Below, in pieces: positions 35,764-48,041 of a stretch of DNA of 64,000 nt. Position numbers and translations under genes: made by a program. The notes beneath the pieces were generated by a model. That model saw only the letters and a list, made by a program, of their open reading frames with translations. It did no database searches and had not been told where the DNA came from. This stretch comes from Megamerina dolium (taxonomy: Eukaryota > Arthropoda > Insecta > Diptera > Megamerinidae): NCBI GenBank assembly GCA_963854835.1, contig OY978525.1, forward strand, positions 118,418,120 to 118,482,119, in the 5' to 3' direction. Every line of letters starts with the position of its first letter. Within the stretch, counting starts at the first letter, position 1.

Positions 35764-37418
35764 AAAATCTCCTTACAGTCGGCTGGGGCCGACCAAATTA
35801 TACCCTGCATATGTAGAGATATATATAAAAAGTTTGCTCGTATATCCATCCTTTTCTTCCACTACTTTGTATAGGACCTACATTAAGAAGCAGGCGTACC
35901 TCACCAATTTTGGAGGATCAATTTCTGACTATAATACTAAACTACATAGGTTGCAATGGGTTGACCTAGGCGTATTAATTAGTAAGTTATGGGTGTTTTA
36001 ATGTTTAAGATAAATCCGAGACTTTATACGGAAGATATATAAAAAGTGGGAGTGACGTATCTCTTTCTGGTATATCTAATTAATTTTTCAATATCAATCC
36101 ACACCTTAAATTTGGTTGTCCTACGCTAAATAGTTTGTAAGTTATGGAGCTTAAAAGTTTTAGTTTAATTCCCTTGACTTTGTATGGGAGACTCATGAAG
36201 GGGTGGGCGTGGCACACTGATTTTCTGCCAGATTTTTGCCGACTACGATATTAATTTAAGTGTGAATTATGGTTATTTTAGGCAGGAGATTGCGGAAGTT
36301 ACAGCTGTTTAAATTTAAAAGAATTTCAATCATTTTGCATGGGGGCTGCAATGAACAGTGGGCATGGCGCTCCCATTTCCTATGACCCTAGTTGCTCGTA
36401 CAATACTTATCCATACCTTAAATCTCGTTGTCCTACGCTGAATGGTTTGTAAGTTATGGAGCTTAAAAGTTTTATTTTAATTACCTCGACTTTGTATGGG
36501 AGACTCATGAACGAGTGGGCGTGGCACTTTGATTTTCTGCCAGATTTTTGCCGACTACGATATTAATCTAAGTGTCAATTGTGGTTATTCTGGACGGAAG
36601 ATTGCCGAAGTTACAGCTGTTTCAATTTAAAATTTATATGGGGGCTACGATAAACAGTGGGCGTGGTGAGCCCATTTTCTGTGAGCCTAGTTGCTCGTAC
36701 AATACTAATCTACACCTTAAATTTCGTTATTCTACGCTGAATAGTTTGCAAGTTATAACCGGTAACATTTTTTTAATTTCCGCAACTTTGTATGGGAGAC
36801 CCAAAAAGGAGTGGGCGTGGCACACTGATTTTCTGCCATATTATTTCTTACTGACATGTTAATCTAAGTGTCAATTATGGTTATTCTGGACAGAAGATTG
36901 TAGAAGTTACAGCAGTTTCAATTTAAAAGAAGTACAGACACTTTGTATGGGAGCTACGCTAGAAAGTAGGCGTGGCTTACCCACTTTTGGCGAGGTTATA
37001 TAGTAGTATAATATAACTCTATGTGCAAAATATTGTTGTCCCAAGTGGTATATTATGTGAGTTATAGCAAGTTAAAAATTTTGAAAATTTCGAGGTTAGT
37101 CGCTTTGAATGCTTGGTGTGGGCGTGGTTATTGACCGATCATCCCCAATATCAACCCCCTCCGTACCCTTGGATCATAGATTACTTATGCCAAATTTCAT
37201 CGAAATAGCTCAATATTTACTCAAGTTATCGTGTGAACCAGCCAGGTGACAGAGACGGACGGACGGACGGACGGACGGACATCGTTAAATCGAAAATTTA
37301 ATCGACGCTGATCACGAATATATATCTATGTCTATATCTCCGGAGATTCCTTCAAGTGGACACAAACATCTGACCGAAATGAATATACCATGCATATTGC
37401 ATTATGCAGGGTATAAAA
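35764..37418 (+). mobile_element. mini-me/Helentron-like element, copy 2, with three internal repeats
   Basis: It has the same ends as copy 1: TATACCCTGCAT at 35799-35810 and ATGCAGGGTATA at 37404-37415, with the hairpin GTCGGC-TGGG-GCCGAC at 35778-35793. The internal marker occurs near 36282, 36594 and 36889, so there are fewer 298-bp units than in copy 1. A GGAC tract lies at 37254-37280. Similarity to copy 1 is high along the whole length. Confidence 0.78.
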
Positions 37419-38230
37419 AAGTCGCAACCTCACTACTTATTAATAATAATAATAAAGGGATTTTAATTATCTGATTATCTGAAGAAATTGGCTGTCTGGT
37501 TGGCAAATGGTATTCTCTACCTTTTGTTTATTCATTTGTTCTTGTTATGCCTTTACCTCTGCTTCTTCTTCTTCTTCTTCTTCTTCTTGTCCTTTGCCTA
37601 CATCAACAATAGAAGTACATACATTTACAATTTTTTGTAACAAAAAAAAAAAAATTTTTTTCGCGTTCGATAACGTAAGCAAAGTAAGAAGGCTATTACG
37701 AGTATAAAAATTACAAAATCATGGTTGCAAATTTTATTCATTCTGTGTTGTGGTGAAATCCTTAAATTAAGACTTGGCACAGTGCAACAACCTTAAATTG
37801 TTGAACTCTGAATGTTGCTGTAGTTGTGAAATGCTTTTATATTGACTTGATATCAATGTGATCCTTCTACGAATGTATATGCATTTTTTTTACTAAATGC
37901 TAAATTTTACATGCAAAAAAATGGGTTCAAGGATATTACTAATAATAGAGTAGAATAATTTCTCATGATATTCATTAATATTTTTTTCATTTCTCATTTT
38001 CTACTATTTCATATTACCAACATATTTTCATCTCTTGTCACCTTTTGTGTTCTAATGTACAGATATACCGATACATAAATATATAAGTACCTGCCTTGCC
38101 GAAAAATTTAAATACTGGTTACCCGTAGACGAATACGATTATTAGTACAAAAGGATCAAATCAAAAATTCGACAACGAGGTAGAACAAATCGGTGAGCAG
38201 TATTATTATTCTAGAAGGTAATGTAATTGT
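37419..38230. other. anonymous sequence
   Basis: It holds (CTT)n at 37562-37589. No gene is seen. Confidence 0.45.
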
Positions 38231-38268
38231 ATTTAGTAAACTATTAATTGTTTGTATGAGTTTATATA
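38231..38268 (+). repeat. left 38-bp direct repeat flanking the mariner
   Basis: ATTTAGTAAACTATTAATTG and the following 18 bp match 39551-39588 with four mismatches. Confidence 0.85.
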
Positions 38269-38269
38269 T

Positions 38270-39550
38270 AAGGTGTAGTAAAAAGAAATTCATTATTTTT
38301 CCAATAGATGGCTTTAGTAATCAGTATCTTGCGTTATATAAGTGCGATCAGGTTACGCTGGATGGCGTTAGAAAGATAGGATTTCGTACTAAATAAACTT
38401 TTCAGGCAATTTTGTAATTGCTTGACTCAGTATTGTTTGAGCACGCGCCAAAGATGGACACTAGTAAAGTGAAAATACGCCATATTTTATAGTTTTTCTT
38501 CGATAAAGGCGAAAACGCAATCCAGACGGCTGAAAATGTAAATAGTGTTTATAGTCCTGATATTGTAATAGACAATCATGAGCAATTTTGGTTTTGTCGA
38601 TTACGTTCCGGTAATTTTGATGTCAAAAATACAGCACGCTCTGGAAGGCCGAAGGAATTGTCGAAAATATCGATAAAATAATGGAAATCGTCGAGTCTGA
38701 CCGTCGTCATGTAAGCACTGTTTCTATTGCCCAGGAGCTAAATATTGCACAAAAAACCGTTTGGAACCATTTAAATAAGGCTGTAAACAAAAAGAAGCTC
38801 GATGTATGGATGCCATATGAGTTAATGCAAAAAAGACCTCATGGACCGAATTTCCATCTGCGAATCGCTGCTGAATCGCAACAAAATCGATCCATTTCTG
38901 AAGCGGATGGTTACTGGTGATAAAACGTGGGTCACTTACGACAACGTCAAGCGAAAACGATCGTAGTTGAATCGCGGTGAACCGGTGCAAACGGTGGCCA
39001 AGCCAGGATTGACGGTCAGGAAGGTTTTGCTGATGTGTTTGGTGGGATTGGAAGGGAATCGTCTACTATGAGCTGCTCCCCTACGGCTAAATTCTTAATT
39101 CGGACCTGTATAGTCAACAATTGGACCGTCTGCAGGAAGCAATCGCCCAGAAGCGGCTAGCTTTGGCCAATAGGAGAGGACAACGCTAGGCCACACACAT
39201 CGATAGTGACTCGCCAGAAACTCCGGGAGCTTGGTTAGGAGGTTCTTAGGCATCCACTTTATAGTCCGGACCTGGCACCAAGTGATCACTACCTATTCCT
39301 GTCTATGGCGAATGATTTTGCTAGTGAAAAATTTGATTCAAGAGAAGCTTGTGAAAATAAACAGTCCCAGTTTTTTGCCAATAGAGACAAAGGTTTCTAT
39401 GAGAGTGGCATTATGAAATTACCTTTAAAATGCCAACAAGTTATTGAATAGAATGGTGCATATTTGACCTAAATCGGATCATTCTAACTATGCTAAATAA
39501 AACCTTCAATTTAATGCAAAAATAATGGATTTCTTTTTACTAGAGCTTAT
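38270..39550 (+). mobile_element. dead mariner, copy 2 of the 14601-15790 family
   Basis: Termini AGGTGTAGTAAAAAGAAAT (38271) and the inverse near 39522-39548. The start codon at 38453 keeps MDTSKVKIRHIL, then stops at once. A frame at 38681-38920 keeps MEIVESDRRHVSTVSIAQEL and NIAQKTVWNHLNKA, followed in another frame by a TGDKTWVTYDN-type first catalytic block. About 17 bp are deleted just before the second block (GAGGACAACGCTAGGCCACA), shifting the frame. Its lesions differ from those of copy 1, so the copies decayed independently. Confidence 0.9.
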
Positions 39551-39588
39551 ATTTAGTAAACCATTAATTATTTGAATGAGTTTATATT
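39551..39588 (+). repeat. right 38-bp direct repeat flanking the mariner
   Basis: Partner of 38231-38268. Mariner normally duplicates only TA. Confidence 0.85.
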
Positions 39589-40071
39589 AAATTTAATCAA
39601 ACCAATGGAATCCATATTAATCTAAATTAAATACATGATATTCGGTCATACATATATAAACTTTAGATTTTTTCACCCCTGAATACTGAACACTAAATCA
39701 ATACCCTAAAATCGTTTCAATATATTTTATATATATTTCTTTGTATGCTGGTTATAAAATACGTTCAGTCAGTTCGACTGACTGTAAGACACATTTTTTG
39801 AAGCTAATAATTCATCAATTCATAATCATGTTTCTGTTTCACTCTTTGCCTTTAGGGTGCGTGAAAATAAATTATAATATTTACCATGGCTCAAAGGATT
39901 ATTCAAATATTACAAGGTTATTTGCTATTATAATAATTATGTGTACTGTTGTTGTTGTTGTTGTTGTTTTACTTTATTCTTCTAATATACCATAAATACA
40001 GAGAGATGTTTGAAAAGGTGAAATTTATCAATTCTTGTTGGTAGCTAAATATTTAAAGATTTCTATAAATA
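39589..40071. other. anonymous sequence
   Basis: It holds (GTT)n at 39947-39967. No gene is seen. Confidence 0.45.
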
Positions 40072-40560
40072 CATTCTGTCAAATAAGTACCCGGAAATTC
40101 TCATTTTTAATTTTCACTCTCAGAATATTTAAAAAAAAATTTTTTTCCCAGGTTGGCACAACTGTCAGCCACTATTCTGTGAATTTTTATTGCTATGTGT
40201 CATTTAGTTTGGTTACGGCGTCATTAGCACAAATCAACCTTTTGTGTGCGTTGCGATTTTTACTATGGATGAAAATATCGAACAAAGAGTTTGTGTGAAA
40301 TTCAAACGAGGTCAAACGAAATTTCTTGTGCCAAAACGTTGGAAATGTTGAAAAAAAACATTTGGTGATTCAACCATGTCGAAAAAAAATTTCACACAAA
40401 CTCTTTGTTCGTTATTTATATCCATAGTAAAAATCGCAACGCACACAAAAGGTTGACTTGTAACTAAACTAAATGACACATAGCAATAAAAAAATTTTTT
40501 GAAATATTCTCAGAGGGAAAATTAAAAATGAGAATTTCCGGGTACTTATTTGACAGAATG
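40072..40560. mobile_element. foldback element made of inverted mariner 5' ends, copy 1
   Basis: Both ends carry CATTCTGTCAAATAAGTAC facing outward, flanked by TA. The left arm runs to about 40315 and the right arm spans about 40388-40560; the right arm lacks about 45 bp present in the left. Each arm contains the beginning of a transposase frame: ATG at 40265 (+) giving MDENIEQRVCVKF, and ATG at 40425 (-) giving MDINNEQRVCVKF. The centre retains a scrambled piece of the same gene. It resembles 57864-58413. Confidence 0.85.
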
Positions 40561-40562
40561 TA

Positions 40563-41475
40563 CTATTACAATATAAAATTTAAAGTCACTAATTTTATTC
40601 ACAATGGTTAAATTTTTATTAGAAAATATATATTTTGGAAATTATTTAAATACAATAGTTTTAAGTACGTACATAGCATAAATTATGAATACAATATATA
40701 TATATGATATCTATCCTGGCTGTTTGTTAAAGTCATTGATATGTGCTTCCTCTACTTTGCTCCAAACTATTCTTAATGCATTCAAAACTATATTAAATCA
40801 TATCTGACACATATGCATTACAATGCATATTTTACTTACGCATGCTAAAATCTATATATTCATATACACTATAGCATATATGTACGAATATATCTCCAAG
40901 ATATGATTACAAGTAAAATGTTTTGAGAATTTTTAGGGTGTGCCCACATACACTGTATCCATATAGCATACAATTGGCCATAACTATAGTACATACATAG
41001 TAGCAGTTAGCTGATATTTTAAGCAGCTATTATTCATCATCAGACAGGAAATTCTGTTGATGTTGCATTTGAGATCGTTAATTCGCCTTTTTAATTTCAT
41101 AAATTGTACTACTACTACTACTACTACTTACTATCATATACGCTATACAGTATGATACATAAATCATTTACATTGTGGCATGCAACATAAATGAGGAAAG
41201 TTTTCACAATCTCACAATCATCGTCAGCGTAAACGAGTTGATTTAGTGAAATCATACTTATTAGTGAGCATTCATATTTTGGGTGTATTGCTTTTGTTGC
41301 ACATTTAATGAAAAATGTACTGAATTTATGATATAAATTTAAGCGATTTCATCTACAAAATGTACGAGTAGATAACGAAAAATATGAGAATTTTTGTCAT
41401 AAATAATAATTCATAAATAACACAGCAACATACATACAAAATAAAAAGTGGAATGCCTCACTGACGAGAGTACAT
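40563..41475. other. anonymous AT-rich sequence
   Basis: It holds (ACT)n at 41107-41128. No gene is seen. Confidence 0.45.
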
Positions 41476-41479
41476 AATT

Positions 41480-42010
41480 CATTTGCCTATTCATTTGCCT
41501 ATTGCCAATGACAATTTGATGCGGATTTTAGAACGGTGGCATCATTTACCCATTTTTCTTTGAAAATGCTGCTGGAAATGCCATTTCGTTCAAAGGTGAA
41601 GACTACAAAGGCATTATAAAGGATTTTTTGTGACGAGAAATTGAAGACATGGACTTGGACAATCTTTGGTTTCAGCACGATGACGCGTCATGGCATACAG
41701 CCCATGCCACAATTAAATTTTTGCGCGTGTTATTAGCTGTCTCGGCAATGTCAATTCGCCACCTCGGAGCGGCAATTTGACGCTGTTAGTCTCTTTTTGT
41801 AGGGTGCCATGAAGGACCGATGTTATTCAAACATTTCATTAACAATTCTGGCCCTTAAGGCGAATATTGAACAAGCCATTCATGAGATAGAGTCAGAAAA
41901 CGTCACCAAGATCTTGGAAAACTGTGTTGAGAGGATGCGCTAATGCGAAATGAAGTCGCGTTCCATAAATAATGTGCTCTTTCGAATAAATTAATAATAT
42001 GTTATACTGA
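41480..42010 (+). mobile_element. Tc1/mariner-superfamily transposase relic (maT/Tc3-like), 3' half
   Basis: The + strand reads FFFENAAGNAISFKGEDYKG, EIEDMDLDNLWFQHDDASWH (second catalytic Asp region), then in changed frames GAMKDRCYSNISLTILALKA, NIEQAIHEIESENVTKILEN and CVERMR. About 40 codons are damaged around the third catalytic residue. The N-terminal half is missing. Confidence 0.8.
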
Positions 42011-42098
42011 AAAAAAAATTATATTAATTATTTTATTTTTATTTTTTTTAATTTTTAAAAAGCAATTTGTATATGGTCCACTCTGTATAAATACATAT

Positions 42099-42593
42099 CG
42101 TCGATGCATATGAAGAAAGACGCACGAGTGTTCTGACGGCGAAGATGGACGCGTAAATTAATAAGACGAAGAAAGACGCATAAACATAGTTGATGGCGAA
42201 AAAAGACGCGTAAACATAATAGCCGACTAAAAACAACGCATAAACCTAGTTGACGGCGAAGAAAGACGCATATTACCATTTATTCGACCAATTGATAATA
42301 CTTGGTGTATTTTATTTTTTATATAATTTGCGTTATGGATTGGTTGAAGGAGTATGTTGATAACCACATTGCTATCAGTTATGTTTATGCGTCTTTCTTC
42401 GACGCCAATTATATCTACGCGTCTTTCTTCGCCGTCAGTTATATCTACGAGTCTTTCTTCGCCGTCACTTTTGTTTATGCATCTTACTTCACCGTCAACT
42501 ATGTTTCCGGGTCTTTCTTCGCCAACGATTTTTTCACGCGTCTTTTTTCGCAGTCATTTTTTAATACGCGTCTTTCTTCGTATGCCCCGACGA
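42099..42593. mobile_element. foldback element with arms of inverted 30-bp tandem repeats
   Basis: The outer ends are inverted copies: CGTCGATGCATATGAAGAAA (42099) and the reverse complement of the 42569-42593 end, CGTCGGGGCATACGAAGAAA. The left arm (42099-42270) holds six units of GAAGAAAGACGC spaced 27-30 bp. The right arm (42389-42593) holds seven units of GTCTTTCTTCG at 42391, 42421, 42451, 42481, 42511, 42540 and 42570, almost exactly every 30 bp. The centre (about 42272-42385) is unique. Each 30-bp unit reads as ten codons (YASFFAVSYI type) outward-in on both arms, but no gene context supports translation. The architecture recalls Drosophila FB elements; no sequence kinship is claimed. 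Confidence 0.82.
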
Positions 42594-42744
42594 AGTAATG
42601 TTGCTGAGTTCAATTTCCGCACACAATAATTCAACAGTAATTTATATACTATAATAGGCTTTTATTTGTAAAAGTTTCGCAGTGCTCTTTAAAGGAATTT
42701 TTAAAGAGTTGTTTAAATGACTTTACTACAACTTGGCTATTCAG

Positions 42745-43030
42745 AATCAACTAAAATTAGTAGCTCCTTTCTTCATCCATCCATATTCCCAAGGTGCAAG
42801 GCTGGAACATAGGGCCACAACGAATTTCTTCCATTCGGGTCTATTTTGTGCCAGTCTCTTCACCTCATTCCAGCTAAGGCGCATGGCATGGGTTACCAAC
42901 TCTATTAAACGCTTCCATGTGTTCACTGGTCTCCCTCGTCTACGACTTCGTTGGGTGTTCCGCTTAATCGCGGTCCTTGTTAGGTCGCCGCTCTAACTAC
43001 GCAGAACGTGGCCGATCCAGCTCCATTTTA
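42745..43030 (-). pseudogene. LINE RT C-terminal fragment
   Basis: The minus strand reads WSWIGHVLRS (then a stop), SGDLTRTAIKRNTQRSRRRG, RPVNTWKRLIELVTHAMRLS and WNEVKRLAQNRPEWKKFVVA, ending LCSSLAP. This is the C-terminal tail of a non-LTR reverse transcriptase of a different family from 10995-11608. Only the last 90 or so codons remain. Confidence 0.78.
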
Positions 43031-44800
43031 ACACCAAACTCGTTATTTAATTAGTCTGTTATTTGGTATTTTTTGCGAATTTCCAAAAACACACATAAAA
43101 ACTCTTAAATAACGAAGTATCGAGCTTTTGGTGTGAAGTCAACTAAAATATTTCAAAATTACTTCAAAAAAGATTTTAATAGCAAAGCTCATCAAATCAA
43201 AAAATGCATTATTCACAGACTTCTAATAGAAGCACAAATTATATAAATTCCCTTAATAAAATTATTTCTACAATAATTTTATATTAATTTTAAGAAATTT
43301 ATGAATATATTCAACATTTTCTCTGCAAAATACGCAAATTTATTAAAACCAATAATTACAAGAAGCTATAACCAACTTGTAACCGCTTGAGTGGTAACTA
43401 ACAATACAATTTTATAATAAATTTTAAATTAAACCATTTAATTTTCTCTTGTTTATACTACATTTAACTTTGTTTCATTTTTAAATAATACGCACATATA
43501 AATTCAAATATATTTCTATATTACATACATTGTTGACGAAGTAAATTATACGTAAGTATATTGTTGCATAGAGATATATTTTGTTGATTTAGTCATACTA
43601 TCTGAATAGTTTAGTTAATAAAATAGACAAAATGGCATACTCTTATATCGTATGTGTATGTATGTAAAACACATAAATATATAAATGTATATAATATAAA
43701 TAAATACATACTACACACTGCAACAATAATAAATTCTTAGTGTTATCTATTCATTTATATAGTTTATACTAAGTAGTTTGTTTATTTTGAAGTCAAAGTT
43801 CTCTTTATATACTCATTCAGAAACGTACTGCAAAATTGTCATAGTTACATATAATGTATAATGCCATGAAAAGCATTCATTCATTCATTTAATTCAACAT
43901 ACAATAATTATTGCATTTCCGTTTTCATAGTGTAGTGTAAACATTTTGTTGTTTCACCATATGAGCAATTTAGTATATGTATCGTATGAGCATTTATATG
44001 TACAAACATACACTACATATAAGCAAGTACTAATATAAATCTTGAATGCAAGTAAATTCATAGATATTTCATACCATTTATTCAGCATATTCTATCATAT
44101 ATGTCTATCATATATTAGTAGATGTTCATCTTCAATACATACATACAAGTATACTCGTATAAATTGATTGTATATGCATATTGTGAGTTAGTTAAATGCA
44201 CATTTCTATTTGTGCTAGCTTTGTTTATTATTGTTGTTTATGTTGCTGCTGCTATTTTTGGTCATCCTAATATAAATTATTGTCATTCATGTTTAAGTAT
44301 GAAAATATATTAATTTAATAAACTATCTCTAGTTTGTTCATTTTTGAGCTTAATTTAAAGTGTATTCATTTATTTTTCTTATTATTATTTTCTTATTAAT
44401 AATATGAACTCACTAACTTAACTGATGCTTCTTAAGTCACAACTACCAATCGCCTGCAAGGCAATCAACTCCTTTAATTGCTAAATAAATTAAAATTACG
44501 TAATGAATATTTGGAGAGTAATTTTTTTTTTTTAATGAAAATTTTATAATCCCTCAAGTTTGATGGAAAAGAAATTATTATCAGAAAAAATTTTGAAATG
44601 GGAAAATGAATAGAATCGAAGTACATATCACTGAAAGTAATGATTGATTTAATCGAAACGCATCATCATCATCAGCAATATCTTCAAAAGTAAAATATAA
44701 AACTTCTGACATTGATCAAATTCAAAAAAGAAAAAAAAAAAAAAAATTAACAACACACTGACACTGTCTTCATGGGGGCGCACATATAATTTACATATCC
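43031..44800. other. anonymous AT-rich sequence
   Basis: No gene or structured repeat recognised; A/T homopolymers at 44522 and 44727-44745. Confidence 0.45.
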
Positions 44801-44804
44801 ACTA

Positions 44805-45770
44805 TGATTACCACAATGCAATGCGATGACCTTTAAATCATATGATCTTGAAATAATTGAAAAGGCGGCAGTTGCTGATGTCCCAAGCGCCGAACCATCA
44901 CCCTCGAAGAGAGCTAGAGTTATATGTATGAACAAATTATAAAGAATGTAAAAAAAAAGTTGCATATTTCAAGGAGACATATTGGTTTTTTATTTTCTAT
45001 GGACTTTTACGTTCTATCTACAAAGATATACTGTATGAAAACTCATAGTGAAATTTTCGGACGAATAATTTTCTAAAACATTTTAACCCCCTAGCGACCT
45101 CTCAAATGCCATTTAAACAGACATTCCAAAAAAGGGGTCAAAATGACTCTTTCGTGATAGAGCTAGTGGGTTGAAATGTTCTACAAAATTATTCCTCGTG
45201 AAATTTTGACTCTATGTATCTAAACTATCTATTTCGCTGTGATATGAATTGTAACACTTTTTTCACATTTAATCGAAAAGCTGTAAAAAAGTAAAAAAAA
45301 GAGCCGCCACTATGAAGACCGCAAAGCATTGCGATGACCTTTAAATCACATTCAAATATGATCATAAAATATTTGAAGAGGAAGCAATTCACCATCGAAA
45401 AGAGCTAGAGTTATATTTATAAATAAATTATAAAGAATGCATAAAAAAGTTGCATATTTCAAGGGGATATATTGGTTTTTTTATTTTTACGTTCTTTCTA
45501 TAAAGATATTGTCTATGAAGACCTATAGTGAAATTTTCCAACGAATAATTTTCGAGAACATTTTAACCCTCTAGCGACCTCCCAAATACCATTTTATTCA
45601 GACATACCAAAAAAGGTGTCAAAATTACCCTTTCGTGAGAGTGCTAGTGGGCAAAAATGTTCTGCAAAATTATTCCTCGTGAAATTGTGACTCTATGTGA
45701 CGAAACTATCTATTTCGCTATGATATGAATTTTAACATTTTTTCTCACTTATTCGAAAGGTAGTCAGTCA
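44805..45770. repeat. direct duplication of a 460-490-bp unit, each with a long palindrome
   Basis: Unit 1 (44805-45290) and unit 2 (45312-45770) share GCGATGACCTTTAAATCA, AGAGCTAGAGTTATAT, GTTGCATATTTCAAGG and GACGAATAATTTTC at offsets of 508 falling to 480 bp. Inside each lies a 92-bp core (45083-45174, 45563-45654) that begins TTAACCC-CTAGC and ends GCTAGTGGG, with inverted flanks extending the palindrome to about 170 bp. A third rearranged copy is at about 60040-60470. The + strand piece SEPSPSKRARVICMNKL suggests decayed coding sequence of unknown origin. Confidence 0.8.
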
Positions 45771-47690
45771 AAATATTGCAAAATTTAGTATAGCCATAGA
45801 AAAAAAACAGTTTTTGGCCTGAGAATTCAAAAAGTTTTGAAGGTTTTACTATATGGATCTAGTTCTTTCATCCTAAGTTAGAATTATTCCACCCCCATGC
45901 GATTGACCCTGAAATTGTTTCATAGTGTAATCTTTTTTTCAAATAATCAATCATTTCAACAATGATGTTTTACCAATTTCCCAACGGAACACTTTAAAAA
46001 TCAACATATCAATTGATTTGAAACATTAATCAAACAAATTTTGATTTAGTATCTTCATTACGCACACAAAAAAACAAATCCACAATTCCTATATATCACA
46101 CACGTACGCGCGCACACACACACACACACAAAAGCACAGTGTCAATTAAAAGGCAATGCAATAAAAATGCATTGATTGATGCATCAGAATGCCACTTTAC
46201 AAGTTTGTGTGCCAACAATAATAAGCACATGATGTGCAACATGGGAGGTAAAAAAAAAAAAATTCTGTACTTTTTACAATCAAAAGCAATAATCACAAGT
46301 GACATGCTGCTGCTGCTGCTGCTGCTACTAATAATGATGACGATGCTCATAATGATGACAATGATGATAATGATGATAATGATGATGCTATTTTAATTTC
46401 ATCAAATACAACAAATGTATTATTTTGAAATCAATTTTTAATTCTGCAGTCAGCTCTTAATTATTGTGATGAGAAAATCTCACTGCTAAACGATACAATA
46501 TATCGTTTCGAATGTCCTACATTCGTTTGTGTATACTAGTAGTATAATGAAATGAGAAATTAAAAGAGAATTCTTATGAACTTCTTCATTCTTCGAATAA
46601 ATGAAAATAAATTAAATATAACTACTTAAGTACTTTCCGGCTTTAGTGTCTTGGAACAATGAGCAATGAAGCAATGTGGAATGAAAATTCAATTCCTTCT
46701 TTGATTCGTAATATTTGGTGATTTTTTAAGCGACTCTAATTTGAAACTGAACCCGTCATGGACAATGCTAACCGCAGTTATATACAATATTTAAAGGAAA
46801 TAATTGTTTAAAGGATTTTTTAAAATGTAAAGCATGGATATTCTGTGTGATGATAAAGATTACAAAATTAATTGAATTTTGATAATATATTTTTTTTTAT
46901 TCAAAAAAAAAAAAAAGTACTAAATTAATCTCTCATTATTTTCTTTTTTGTTACCTATCATCTAGATAATTAACACTTTGATGTCATGCGTTTTACAAAT
47001 ACTTATACACATAGCTATGTATATTTATTCATATGCATAGGTGTCACATGAAGTGCTAAAATCAAAGAAATTCATGTGAATTGTGAAATGGCTGAATGCC
47101 AAATGTTTATTTTACTAACATATCATTAGATATCGTCGATTGCAAATAATATCATCATTTGAAAATTGTCATCATCATCATTAATAGCACTAGACTGTTT
47201 ATTATTTTAAAAACATTTGACAATGTCTCATCTCATCATCTCGTTGTCATGATATTTTTAATTTATACCAACTATACTAGAGAGGTTTATTTTAGCCACC
47301 CACCATACATACATATATGTATGTATCCCTTTGTGTAAAGTAAAATGTGAGCAAATGTAATAAATTACAATGTCAACTCACTTTGACATTAATTAATTGC
47401 CATTGTATTCAAATGAAATATACACTTTGAAATAATAATATCATTCTAAAAATGGTATTTTATAGAAATAATCAAATGGTTACATCTACTAAGAAATATC
47501 TATGTTATTCATTCAGAGATAGCAATAGATAATAATGAAGTAGTAATAAGTAATATGAGGAATATTTAAAATTATATACTTAATGTGCTGCATTTCAGTA
47601 TAAACATATAAATTTACTAATAAAAAAAAAAATTGTTAAACATTAATAAAAATAAGATCAATATGTTATTTTAATGTTTTCGGTGAAAAT
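45771..47690. other. anonymous sequence with microsatellites
   Basis: It holds (CA)n at 46111-46131, (GCT)n at 46304-46326 followed by imperfect GAT repeats to about 46385, and A-runs at 46902-46916. No gene is seen. Confidence 0.5.
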
Positions 47691-47696
47691 ATCAAA

Positions 47697-47800
47697 TAGC
47701 GGAGAACCTATCAGCGCTTGGTGTTTCTAACTGGCGCCATCTAGTTAAAAATAAAGCTGGCTAAATTTCGATTGCAATTGCCACATAAGTAAATAAATAA
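47697..47800 (+). mobile_element. short LINE 3' tail
   Basis: GENLSALGVSNWRHLVKNK, then a 3' end CACATAAGTAAATAAATAA. It matches the C-terminus of the 10995-11608 family (LENLTALGISNCRQQAKN). Confidence 0.65.
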
Positions 47801-48040
47801 TATAACGTTTACACAACCCAAATAGAATTAGTTTCACGATAGAGCCTGTTCAAAATCGTTAGGATGCAACATACCGATATCTGAATGAAAATTGTTGTTA
47901 TTGTTGATGGCTCATTTTAGTTTTTGGGATCTTATGTTCTTTTTTTTCGAATAAAATATAAAAAAAAATTTTTTTTTTTCGTTTATTTTATTTAAATCTA
48001 GACCTTTACAATTTGTTTGATAATTTTTTGGAAGTTACGA
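47801..48040. other. spacer
   Basis: No feature beyond A/T runs. Confidence 0.35.
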
Positions 48041-48041
48041 G

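Noticed and set aside
42302..42598. Open frame with a YASFFAVSY-type peptide repeat
   Set aside because: It arises because the 30-bp repeat is a multiple of three; the same peptide appears on the opposite strand in the other arm, so the DNA repeat explains it.
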